From PCC-6802 sp943367755 (GTDB lineage: Bacteria; Cyanobacteriota; Cyanobacteriia; Pseudanabaenales; Pseudanabaenaceae): a DNA stretch of 64,000 bases. The stretch spans positions 39,542 through 103,541 of the forward strand of contig CALRKB020000013.1 of assembly GCA_943367755.1 (NCBI GenBank), written 5' to 3'. Position 1 is the stretch's first letter, and each line of letters starts with the position of its first letter. The notes under the pieces were generated by a model that searched no databases, was not told the DNA's origin, and saw nothing but the letters and a program-made list of their open reading frames with translations. The position numbers and the translations under genes were made by a program. Of the stretch, positions 52,698 through 61,050 are shown one piece after another.

Positions 52698-52764
52698 TAG
52701 GGACAGGTTTCGTACAAGCGCTACCAGTGACAAGCAAGAACTTCTAGACTAAACCTACCCCCTA
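52698..52764. repeat. Degenerate copy of the GTAGGGGCAGGTT hairpin
   Basis: The arms TAGGGACAGGTTT (52698-52710) and AAACCTACCCCCTA (52751-52764) pair imperfectly around about 40 bases, matching the size and arm sequence of the element at 688-754. The loop sequences are unrelated. Confidence 0.5.
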
Positions 52765-52927
52765 CGCCAATGGATTTTTTACAGCAATTATTTTTTGCCG
52801 CAGCTTGTTTTTGCTCTGTTGACATCAATGCATATGATTTAGGGAAGTATATAACTACGCTTCTTGGCTTACCTTGTTAAGAGCGTTGAGATGGGTGGAC
52901 GGAAAATATTGTCAACTAGAGGTTTCA

Positions 52928-53809
52928 ATGGAAATTGCCCAAAAAATAAAAATCAGACGTGCTGCTATTGCGATCACTTGCATAGCCCTTTTTTTTGCAG
53001 CATTTTTTTTCGTGCTGTCTGCTTACAAGAACGATAGTACCCAACGTACCAGTGCGTTTACGTTTGGTGTAGACGACAAAGAAGTGAATCGTATGGATGT
53101 TACTGCGACACTCCTATCAGCCGACCCCATTAAAGGCGATCTACCCATCCGAGTTGTCACAGAACCCAAAGGCAGCTTCGCCATTAAAGACACACCCAGA
53201 ATGAGCCAGGATCTTACTTTTGTGACTGGCATTGAAGGGGCTAAATCGGATGGCACGCTCGCAAAAGGGAAAGTGCCTCCCACCATTGATGGTACGCTCA
53301 GCCTTTATAACGGTCGCGTGAACGACTACCCCTTCGATCAACACGAAGCCGATCTGTATTTGTATTTCATCAATCCCAAAAACGACGGGCAGAGCGTTCC
53401 GATGTCAGTTGAATTCAATGGTGCCATTCCTGGATTCAATGTTGATGCAGATATCATTAAGGGATTTGATGACGTCGATAACATCGGCATAAAAATCACA
53501 ATTACTCGCTCGATTATCACCAAAATATTTGCCATTTTTATCATGGTAGCGATGTGGTTTGTGTCCATAACTGTGCTGGTCATGGCACTATCTGTTCTTT
53601 TGCAAAAACGCCCGGTGGAAGCGGGTCTATTTACCTATATGGGAGCACTGCTCTTTGCTCTTCCCGCCGTGCGCAACATTCAGCCTGGTATCCCACCCGT
53701 GGGTACTCTGACAGATTTTCTCAGTTTTTTCTGGGCTGAAGCTCTGATTGCTACTGCGGTAGTTATTATGTTCTATTGCTGGTTTACCCGCTACCAACCC
53801 AAGAACTAA
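52928..53809 (+). CDS. DUF4436 family membrane protein
   Basis: The protein has about 293 aa from the ATG at 52928, which has a GAGG ribosome site; an earlier in-frame start at 52874 is less likely. One N-terminal transmembrane helix (about 11-32) is followed by an extracytoplasmic domain of about 160 residues ('TISLYNGRVNDYPFDQHEADLYLYF'-like strands) and three C-terminal helices. The arrangement matches DUF4436, best known from actinobacteria. Function unknown. It stands alone between two accessory elements. Confidence 0.72.
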   Translation: MEIAQKIKIRRAAIAITCIALFFAAFFFVLSAYKNDSTQRTSAFTFGVDDKEVNRMDVTATLLSADPIKGDLPIRVVTEPKGSFAIKDTPRMSQDLTFVTGIEGAKSDGTLAKGKVPPTIDGTLSLYNGRVNDYPFDQHEADLYLYFINPKNDGQSVPMSVEFNGAIPGFNVDADIIKGFDDVDNIGIKITITRSIITKIFAIFIMVAMWFVSITVLVMALSVLLQKRPVEAGLFTYMGALLFALPAVRNIQPGIPPVGTLTDFLSFFWAEALIATAVVIMFYCWFTRYQPKN

Positions 53810-54085
53810 GGGTTAAAAACCTTACTCAATCAGGTAAATAGGTTTCAAAACTGAAATCAGTGGATTGGGTTCTTTCAGATTACTAGCGATCGCTTGGAGC
53901 AAATTTTTCAGTTTTCTCTGAGCGATTTTGATTTAATGAATTATTTCCTTAATATAGTTTCTTTCAGGACGATTAAGGTTCCTATTCCCTTTTGAACGAC
54001 TATGATGCCTTGATGTACAAGATATTCTTTCTCGCTTATATTCTTCTTGTTTTTTGGGATTAAGTTGCTTGCTTTGTCCCATAAT

Positions 54086-54538
54086 TCACTGCTCCCAAAA
54101 GTCTCTATTCAGAAGTTCATCGATGTCTCGGCTAAACGGCCACATATCAGGAAACTGGTACTGTGGATAGTCCTTGCAAACATCTTTAATCGCAAATCGC
54201 CATGCCGTATTAAAAGTTTCATCCCATATAGTTTTCAAACTAGGGGAATCTTCCAACAGCCAGATCAACTGCTTGCGCTGCTCCCTAATCGTTCGTTCCC
54301 AACCGTTAAATTCATTCGGCAGATCGACATATAACCGCTTGAGTAAATGCTCAAGCAATGTGTTGAGTCGATTTCTCAGTTGTTGCCGCTCAGATCGTCC
54401 CAAAGCTTCGAGTTCCTCAAGTAGGTTATCCAAGTCAACATCGCCAAATCGCCCCGCGCGTAAGTGTGCAATTGTTTGAGACAACCACAAGCTATAGTCC
54501 TGGTCATAAAGTGTCTTTGTTTTTTGCAATTGCGCCAC
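54086..54538 (-). CDS. DUF29 family protein
   Basis: The protein has 150 aa. 'LYDQDYSLWLSQTIAHLRAG' followed by 'DNLLEELEALGRSERQQLRNRL' and 'LLEHLLKRLY' is the standard DUF29 pattern, a small helical family that is very numerous in cyanobacteria and has no known role. It lies just downstream of ccmO on the same strand, 45 bp away, and may be read through from it. Confidence 0.88.
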   Translation of the reverse strand: MAQLQKTKTLYDQDYSLWLSQTIAHLRAGRFGDVDLDNLLEELEALGRSERQQLRNRLNTLLEHLLKRLYVDLPNEFNGWERTIREQRKQLIWLLEDSPSLKTIWDETFNTAWRFAIKDVCKDYPQYQFPDMWPFSRDIDELLNRDFWEQ

Positions 54539-54583
54539 TCCTGTAGGGCATATAGATTGATACTATCTCAAGCCTTATGCAAA

Positions 54584-55339
54584 TTAGCTGCGATCTTCGG
54601 TGGAGAGATTCTCTAAATCTGGCAACTGCACTAGCTCTCTTTCCTTTTCGCGAATATTCAGCGGTAACATCACGGGCTTGGGCTGCTCGATCCAACAACT
54701 CGCCACAGGTAAGCTTTCTTCGAGATCGTCGAGCGGTCGAGGAATAATCATCAGAGTATGAAACTCGCCAATGCGCTCTGCCTCATACATACCTGCCTCG
54801 ATCGCCACCGCCACATCCGCCACCGATCCGCGCACAATCGCCGTGCACAGACCCGCCCCAATCGTCTCATAGGCAGCCAGATGCACTTCTGCTGACTTCA
54901 GCATCGCATCCGCCGCACCCACCATGGCTGGAAAGCCGCGCGTTTCTAACAGACCAATCGCCTGATTGCTGAGACGACTGTATTCACCATTGGCATACTG
55001 ACTGAGACGGCTGTTAATCGGTAGCACAGCATCAAGGTTCGGAAACGGTCGGGCAATCACAGAGGTGGACACAAGTTGTCCAAACTGTTCTGCCGCCTCT
55101 GCTCCCGCCTGTACCGCCAGCCGCACATCCGTAATTCTGCCGCGCACGATCGCCGTACAATGCCCCCCTCCAATTTTTTCATAGCCCACAAAAGTGACCG
55201 CCGCCGACTTCAGCATCGTATCAGCCGTACCAATAATCGCCGGGAAACTGCTGACAGATACCATGCCCAAAGCTGTTTCGCGTAGGTCTAGATTTTTTTT
55301 AGCGCGTCCAGGAGGAATCGATCCATTCGTCATTGTCAT
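54584..55339 (-). CDS. ccmO: Tandem-BMC carboxysome shell protein CcmO
   Basis: The protein has 251 aa and two BMC domains in tandem: 'LGMVSVSSFPAIIGTADTML...VTFVGYEKIGGGHCTAIV' (about 23-105) and 'IGLLETRGFPAMVGAADAML...LAAYETIGAGLCTAIV' (about 127-205), then a hydrophilic tail. CcmO forms pseudohexamers in the facets and is required for beta-carboxysomes. It is about 11.5 kb from ccmK2 and is preceded by a small RHH gene that overlaps it by ATGA. Confidence 0.93.
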   Translation of the reverse strand: MTMTNGSIPPGRAKKNLDLRETALGMVSVSSFPAIIGTADTMLKSAAVTFVGYEKIGGGHCTAIVRGRITDVRLAVQAGAEAAEQFGQLVSTSVIARPFPNLDAVLPINSRLSQYANGEYSRLSNQAIGLLETRGFPAMVGAADAMLKSAEVHLAAYETIGAGLCTAIVRGSVADVAVAIEAGMYEAERIGEFHTLMIIPRPLDDLEESLPVASCWIEQPKPVMLPLNIREKERELVQLPDLENLSTEDRS

Positions 55340-55557
55340 CTCTCTGCCTCCCCAAACCCGCGTTGCACATATCCATGCAGAGGCAACGGAGACAGATCGC
55401 TATTGATGTATAGCGCTTCTGTTGATGGTTCCGGCAGTTGCTTAATCAAATCTCTCACAACTTCCGACATGGGAATATCATGTTGCTGCGCCAGAAGCTG
55501 AATCTTGTCAAACTCCCGCTGATTTAGCCGCACTCGTAAAGTTTTATCTCTTGGCAT
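55336..55557 (-). CDS. Small ribbon-helix-helix protein coupled to ccmO
   Basis: The protein has 73 aa from the ATG at 55557 ('MPRDKTLRVRLNQREFDKIQ'); a longer frame from 55665 adds a leader without pattern. The RHH fold is seen as strand 'KTLRVRLN' plus helices 'REFDKIQLLAQQ' and 'MSEVVRDLIKQL', followed by a 30-residue tail. The stop TGA overlaps the ccmO ATG, so translation of the two is coupled. It may be a DNA-binding regulator or an orphan antitoxin. Confidence 0.75.
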   Translation of the reverse strand: MPRDKTLRVRLNQREFDKIQLLAQQHDIPMSEVVRDLIKQLPEPSTEALYINSDLSPLPLHGYVQRGFGEAER

Positions 55558-55843
55558 ACTTAACGCCGAGTGTATCACAGACATGCCAACAAGTGTAGCA
55601 AAGATGTGGCTACACTTTTGCAAGAGCCCAAAAACAGAAGGCAGAATAACCCGATCGCCTAACAAAATTCAAAATCTAAATAGCCAAAACCCGCAGAATT
55701 GCTTATCATGGAGGTGAATTCCCAACTCTAAGACATAGAATACTCATAGCAACAGCGATCGCCAAAACTTCAGTCCACACAGTTGAGAATCATCAAGAAT
55801 TAGGGCGCATTCAGTCACCATAATTTCCCAAAATAGAGCATCT

Positions 55844-57013
55844 ATGATCGGCAGCTTACAGACAAATAGTCAAACAAATATCTGGCAGCTAAATATTGAC
55901 AGCCCACCGAGTTTGCTGAATCAGGAAGTTCGGAATAGCCATAATATTGAGCACTTCATCACATCTGCTGTACCAGAGACCCAGGATATTTTACTGTTTG
56001 TGCAAAAGGCAGCTTGGGAAGTTTTGCGGAGATTTAATGCCGACACAGCCAGACTATTCCTAATTTTGACAGCCCATGCCTTCCAACAAGAAAAACCTTG
56101 GGAAGGTGGGTTTCGTCTTTTTGGCACCAGCCTGATTAAAGAACTTGGCTGGCAGAAGCGTAAGGATATCCCCGGAGCGGAAAAGCTAGATCGCATTGCA
56201 CATTCAGCTTGGTTATTAAGCAATCTCGCCGTCAAGCTGATCTGGAGCGAAACTGAGCCAAACTGCGGCATTGACTATACACGCATGTGGCACATCCCTT
56301 TAATCAGGCAATATGGTGAGTCTAACTCCCAAGGCGAGATCGAAGCCCCCCATAACCTGGTGATTGCAGTCAAACCAGGTGCCTGGGCTAAACATTTTCA
56401 CAATACAAGGGCCTCGGCACACTTCAATTGGTTCGCGCAGGAAATCTTGAAGATTGATACTCAAACCAACAATCTGGCACTACAACTAGCGATTTTCGTG
56501 TTCATGGATAGCCATATGAACTTTAAGGGCGAATATCGGCTACGCCACTTGGTTAAAGAGGTGCTGCCCCAAATCTATATTGACAAACTCCAAACCGAGC
56601 GCCGCAAGTCCCAGGAATTTAGACGGCTACTCAACCATGCATTTGATACGCTGACTAAATTGGGATGGCACATTGAGGGCTATGGCGAAGAACCGGGCTT
56701 TGAACACTTCATGGCAAGCTGGATCTCAATTCGACCTCCAGCAGATACTACGGAAATAAGCGCGCCAGATAATCATCTGGACGCTAATCAAGCACCAGAA
56801 ATTAGGCCAAGCAATGCCACACCAATCACAGGTGACGAAGTCAGGGAATTTAGAAAGTCGCAAAACTGGAGCCAGGAAGAATTTGCGGAGATTTTAGGCG
56901 TTTCACAGGAACTTGTTTCTAAAATAGAGCGCGGTGCTGGCAGCGTCAACCGGAGCTTAGAGCAGATGCTTCGCGACTGGCAGAGTATTTACACATCAGA
57001 ATTATTAAGTTAA
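55844..57013 (+). CDS. HTH protein associated with plasmid-type replication
   Basis: The protein has 389 aa. A large helical body with 'FNADTARLFLILTAHAFQ' and 'RMWHIPLIRQYGE' is followed by a Pro/Asp-rich linker and a C-terminal XRE-type HTH (about 330-380: 'VREFRKSQNWSQEEFAEILGVSQELVSKIERG'). I do not recognise the N-terminal family with certainty. Its position directly before a CyRepA1-like gene suggests a replication accessory or copy-control role. A terminator-like hairpin follows. Confidence 0.7.
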   Translation: MIGSLQTNSQTNIWQLNIDSPPSLLNQEVRNSHNIEHFITSAVPETQDILLFVQKAAWEVLRRFNADTARLFLILTAHAFQQEKPWEGGFRLFGTSLIKELGWQKRKDIPGAEKLDRIAHSAWLLSNLAVKLIWSETEPNCGIDYTRMWHIPLIRQYGESNSQGEIEAPHNLVIAVKPGAWAKHFHNTRASAHFNWFAQEILKIDTQTNNLALQLAIFVFMDSHMNFKGEYRLRHLVKEVLPQIYIDKLQTERRKSQEFRRLLNHAFDTLTKLGWHIEGYGEEPGFEHFMASWISIRPPADTTEISAPDNHLDANQAPEIRPSNATPITGDEVREFRKSQNWSQEEFAEILGVSQELVSKIERGAGSVNRSLEQMLRDWQSIYTSELLS

Positions 57014-57457
57014 CAAATATTAAGCCCCCTAGAGACAAGATCCGATCTTTACAAAAATTCACAATAACTCAAGCGGAAGCTTGAGCAACCTCAGATCGCG
57101 ATATCTGCTTATAACTGAAATACCTGAAAGCTAACCAGAATGGGGTTAGTGTTTTTGTGCTGCAATGAAGAGATGAGTCTAAATGCTTATTCTCAAGCAA
57201 TTCGCGATCGCGATAGGCAAGACTACTTATAAACAGAGTACTAACTAGTTCTGCCGCTTTCTGCAATAATGAGCTTGGCAAATTAATTTCACCCAACAGA
57301 GGGAAGCGCAAGACCGCCTAAAACGTAACAAGCCTCAGTTGCCGGTAAGCAACCAAGGCTTCAAATGTACACCCTGACTAAGTCCAACAGTTTTCGACGA
57401 CCCAAGACTTTTATCAGGAACAATCTCCCCCTCAAGAGGGGAAACAAACTTAAGTTC
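57014..57457. other. Region of about 440 bp between the HTH gene and the CyRepA1-like gene
   Basis: It contains two hairpins: CTCAAGC-GGAA-GCTTGAG (57068-57085) and a terminator-like one at 57131-57156. A GCGATCGC stands near its middle. I saw no tandem iterons and no convincing coding frame. If the module ever replicated on its own, its origin would be expected here. Confidence 0.5.
57131..57156 (+). terminator. Terminator after the HTH gene
   Basis: CTAACC (57131-57136) pairs with GGTTAG (57144-57149), followed by TG and a run of five T. It lies about 120 bases after the HTH stop codon. A stronger hairpin without T-run precedes it at 57068-57085. Confidence 0.5.
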
Positions 57458-60400
57458 ATGATAACAGAAAATTCTCCTTCTTCTACACATAGATTTGCTC
57501 CTCTCAGAAATAATTGCCCGATTTGCCAAGGCATCCGCCACGACTGCCGCCAAAATACGGAGCTAGAAATCACCCACTGCCGCCACGATATCGCTTCTGT
57601 TATAGGTTTCCAGTTCATCGGTCAGGACAAAATTGGCTTTAACATGTGGGTTGCCGATCGCGGCAAAACTACTGAAAATACCAAAAACACAGATTCTGAG
57701 ACTAGACGTCGCCGCAGAGCTAGGCAGGAATCCCAGAAAAAATTCAACGATCGAGCCGATCGCTCTGTTAATAGCCGTAATAGCCTCAGTATTCCCGATC
57801 GCGATCGCGCCATCCAGGAATTATTAGCGCAACTAGATCTAAGCCCCACCCATTTGCAAAATCTGCGCGATCGCGGCCTCAGCGATGACCAGATCGAGCG
57901 CGGCATGTTTAGGAGTATTGTCCCCTGGCAGAGCGTCAGCAATGTCGATGCTCGTTTAGCTGGAGTTTCGGATGGGTCTGACGGCACTGGGCAGAAACTA
58001 TTAGTGAGTGGCTCTGGCACAATCTGCCCAATTTGGGACGTGTCAGGTCAAATTATTGGCTGGCAAACCCGATTCGATCAAAGCAAAGACGGTAAATATC
58101 GCTGGCCGACCAACCGCAATCAACAAAACCCCAATGGTGCCACTGCCCATTTACCGAATGGCGAGATGCCGCTGAGCTGTTGCCGCCCCACAACGCTCTT
58201 GCCAGATCCCCAAAATTCCACCAGTCCACACCAAAGTATCAATCTGGCGGAAGGTTTCTTAAAACCCTACATTGCCGCTCAAAAGCTTAATCAAGTATTT
58301 ATCGGTGCGGCGGGCGGTAACTTTAGCGCCTCACCCGAAACCCTCAAAACTTACTTAGACGCGCTATCGACTGAGCTATCTACCAAACTGGTACGGCTCT
58401 ATCCCGATGCAGGGGCGATCGCCAACTTCAATGTTTTACGCCAATACCAAAAAGCGATCGCTCTAGTCACAGGTTGGGGCTATGAGGTAGAAATCGCCTG
58501 GTGGAAGCAGTTTGATAAAGGCAACCATGCCGATATCGATGAATTAACAGCGGCGCAACTTAACGAAATTACCTACATTTCACCGGCGGAGTTCTTTGCC
58601 CTGTGCGATCGCGACATGCAAAGCCGCTTAGCAGATCGACCTGATGACACGGGTACGATCTATCGGCTGAAGCTCTGGCTGGGTCGCACGATCGCTCGCT
58701 ATTTACCCCATCAAGGTTTTGCCCCACCTGAAAAAGCGGACAAGCTCCCGCAACAGGAACCTATTGCATACAAACCAGGAAAGCTGCCCAGTCCTTACAA
58801 CTGCGGCGGAACGCATCCGGTACGGAATCGCCCCACTAAAATTACGTTTAAACCAGACCAAAGACTTCAGCTTTTGCGCGAATTAGTGATGGCAGGCTGG
58901 CAGCACATCCTCGATACCTCTGCCCCAGGCACGGGCAAAAGTCATGAGGCAGGCATAGCTACACCATCGCACTTGAATGTACGCCAACTTTTCTATTTCA
59001 GTCCCCAGCACCGCAACCCCACAGTCGCCACAATCGAGCGTAATTATATCGATCTGCCAGTCCGCCACAATGGCATGAAGTTGGATAAAACCCGCCAAAC
59101 ACCTTCAGGCAAAGACTGGGAAATCTGGGCCAAAGATGGCGAAAAGCCAGACACAATTGGCAACTGCTTCAGAACTCCTCTATTCAATACGCTGCGACAA
59201 AAGAACGTTCCCGATATCGACAGCACGGACAATCCGATTTGCGGTACTTGCCACTTGCAAGACGTATGTAAGGGCAAATCAGGCGAGGGTTTTGGGTTTA
59301 GGCACAGCCGTCGTCAGGCGCTAACCTTCGATCGCATCCGCGCCCACCCCGACAGCGCACCTAACCTGGAGTATGACTGGCCAAATGTGGGCATTTTTTG
59401 GGATGAGGCCATCCCCACGATCGCACCAACGCAGACCATTACAGCTCGCCTGGTGGATATAGATCGAGCGATCGCCCAGGTCGCCACCCAATTACCCCAT
59501 GAATATTTGCAATTACGTCCCGCCTTGACCGCAATTCGGCAAAGAATCAGCGGAGAACTAGCGCAACCCTATTATGGCTGGGGCGATCGAGAACTGCGGC
59601 AAGCACTTGGGGAATTGCCCATAGATATAGAGGCGATCGCCGTATCAGTAGCCTCTGCAACGCAGCCAGATCTAAATTTTCTCGAAATGCCCGACAGTAT
59701 CCCTGTCTCTAAAATTACGGGACTGACCAAAGCGGAAGCGTCATTATTAAGAAGTGCCTCTCAAACGATCCGACAAGCAGACTACCAAGAATCTAGGCAA
59801 CAACTCCAGGAACGCTTAATTCTGAACTGGTTAGCGCCATTTTTAGAGATTTGGGCGGGACAACAACAGGGAGCCATCCGCATCGACAATGACAAACTCA
59901 TAATTACTACACGTAATCATCGGCATGGTGCGATCGCCCACGCCGCCAAGTGGAACTGCTACCAGGATGCCACCGCCACACCTGATTATTTAGGACTATG
60001 GCTGGGCATTTCGCCGCAGCAAATTATCACCATCGAACAAGCGCTCCCCAAGTGCAATAACCTGGAGGTTATTCAGGTACAAGGGTTGGGCTTAGCGGGC
60101 AAAAATCGCTCCGATCTTTGTCAACAACGCATTAATGAACTCAGAGAGGAGTTGCAACGCCTGCACCCTGATATTGGCTTCATTGACTGGAAAAACAAAG
60201 CCAGTAGTGGCGATGGTAACTGGTTCGTGACATCGCGCGGCTCAAATCAATTCGAGACTAGAGGTGCGATCGCTTCATTCGGCATCCCATACACGAATAT
60301 TGGCAGTCTGGCCGATCGCTACAGGGCATTGACGGGTCAGCAGGTTAACCTCGATGAAGATTGCGATTTTCAAGCATTTGTACAGTGGACGACGAATGCG

Positions 60401-60955
60401 GAAATTACGCAGGCCGTGGGTAGGCTGCGATCGCACCTGCGACCACAACAAAAACTGAAGTTTTACTTCTGTGCCGACTACGATCTACCACCTGAGCTAA
60501 ATACCAAGGTAGTTAGAGCCGTAGATATTACGCCAGCAGCTGGCACAAATCCCGAACAGCTATGGCTAAAAATCACCGCAACCTTCCAAAAAATTTACGA
60601 CGATCTTGGTCGTACCCCATCCATGGCCGAAATTACCAACAAAATTGGTATTAAGCAATCCCATTTATCCAAGCTATTCAAACAATTTGCCGGGGGGTGG
60701 AAACAGTGGCTGAAAATATTCCAAAGTCTATTAGATACTCCTTATAGGTCTTGGAATATTTCTGACCCTGACTATCAAGCGATCGCTGCAACCTATTTGC
60801 CGATCCTGGCGCATCAACCGCCTAATGACATGCTTAGGGAGTTCTGCTCCATAATAGAAGCTTTAGGCTGGAAGGGCTGGCAGCGGATTTTAGGATTGAC
60901 TGCATTTGATACGCGATCGCGGTTAGCTAGGGCTATGCTTGATGCTCTGTCTTAA
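57458..60955 (+). CDS. CyRepA1-like plasmid replication protein (Toprim primase + SF2 helicase)
   Basis: The protein has about 1165 aa from the ATG at 57458; an upstream in-frame start at 57365 is less likely. An N-terminal Cys cluster ('NNCPICQGIRHDC', later 'THCRHD') looks like a zinc finger. A Toprim-like DUF3854 region follows ('INLAEGFLKPYIAAQKL', 'LVRLYPDAGAI'), then a helicase with Walker A GTGKS at about 491-495, 'FWDEA' as motif II and 'QAVGRLRSHL' as motif VI. The C-terminal part has an HTH-like segment. It combines primase and helicase to start replication in small cyanobacterial plasmids; here it sits on a chromosome-like background. Confidence 0.8.
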   Translation: MITENSPSSTHRFAPLRNNCPICQGIRHDCRQNTELEITHCRHDIASVIGFQFIGQDKIGFNMWVADRGKTTENTKNTDSETRRRRRARQESQKKFNDRADRSVNSRNSLSIPDRDRAIQELLAQLDLSPTHLQNLRDRGLSDDQIERGMFRSIVPWQSVSNVDARLAGVSDGSDGTGQKLLVSGSGTICPIWDVSGQIIGWQTRFDQSKDGKYRWPTNRNQQNPNGATAHLPNGEMPLSCCRPTTLLPDPQNSTSPHQSINLAEGFLKPYIAAQKLNQVFIGAAGGNFSASPETLKTYLDALSTELSTKLVRLYPDAGAIANFNVLRQYQKAIALVTGWGYEVEIAWWKQFDKGNHADIDELTAAQLNEITYISPAEFFALCDRDMQSRLADRPDDTGTIYRLKLWLGRTIARYLPHQGFAPPEKADKLPQQEPIAYKPGKLPSPYNCGGTHPVRNRPTKITFKPDQRLQLLRELVMAGWQHILDTSAPGTGKSHEAGIATPSHLNVRQLFYFSPQHRNPTVATIERNYIDLPVRHNGMKLDKTRQTPSGKDWEIWAKDGEKPDTIGNCFRTPLFNTLRQKNVPDIDSTDNPICGTCHLQDVCKGKSGEGFGFRHSRRQALTFDRIRAHPDSAPNLEYDWPNVGIFWDEAIPTIAPTQTITARLVDIDRAIAQVATQLPHEYLQLRPALTAIRQRISGELAQPYYGWGDRELRQALGELPIDIEAIAVSVASATQPDLNFLEMPDSIPVSKITGLTKAEASLLRSASQTIRQADYQESRQQLQERLILNWLAPFLEIWAGQQQGAIRIDNDKLIITTRNHRHGAIAHAAKWNCYQDATATPDYLGLWLGISPQQIITIEQALPKCNNLEVIQVQGLGLAGKNRSDLCQQRINELREELQRLHPDIGFIDWKNKASSGDGNWFVTSRGSNQFETRGAIASFGIPYTNIGSLADRYRALTGQQVNLDEDCDFQAFVQWTTNAEITQAVGRLRSHLRPQQKLKFYFCADYDLPPELNTKVVRAVDITPAAGTNPEQLWLKITATFQKIYDDLGRTPSMAEITNKIGIKQSHLSKLFKQFAGGWKQWLKIFQSLLDTPYRSWNISDPDYQAIAATYLPILAHQPPNDMLREFCSIIEALGWKGWQRILGLTAFDTRSRLARAMLDALS

Positions 60956-61050
60956 CTAGACGAATTGGGCAAACTCTTCTTCCAGATTGTTTTTTTGCCG
61001 TAAAGCAGATTAAATGCACTATAGGGATAGCTCGTTGAGAGAAACTAAAA

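Larger units (their letters stand above)
52578..52927. other. Intergenic region of about 350 bp
   Basis: It holds the leftward toxin-antitoxin promoter and a degenerate copy of the GGGG/CCCC hairpin repeat. The remainder, upstream of the DUF4436 gene, is AT-rich and shows no coding frame. Confidence 0.5.

Noticed and set aside
53933..54082. A 49-codon minus-strand frame (MGQSKQLNPKKQEEYKRERI...) right after the DUF29 gene
   Set aside because: Highly basic, AT-rich composition, no ribosome site, no recognisable family. It may be a decayed gene end but nothing supports translation.
57069..57311. An 80-codon minus-strand frame between the HTH and CyRepA1-like genes
   Set aside because: No family pattern, and it runs across two hairpins including a terminator; most likely chance.
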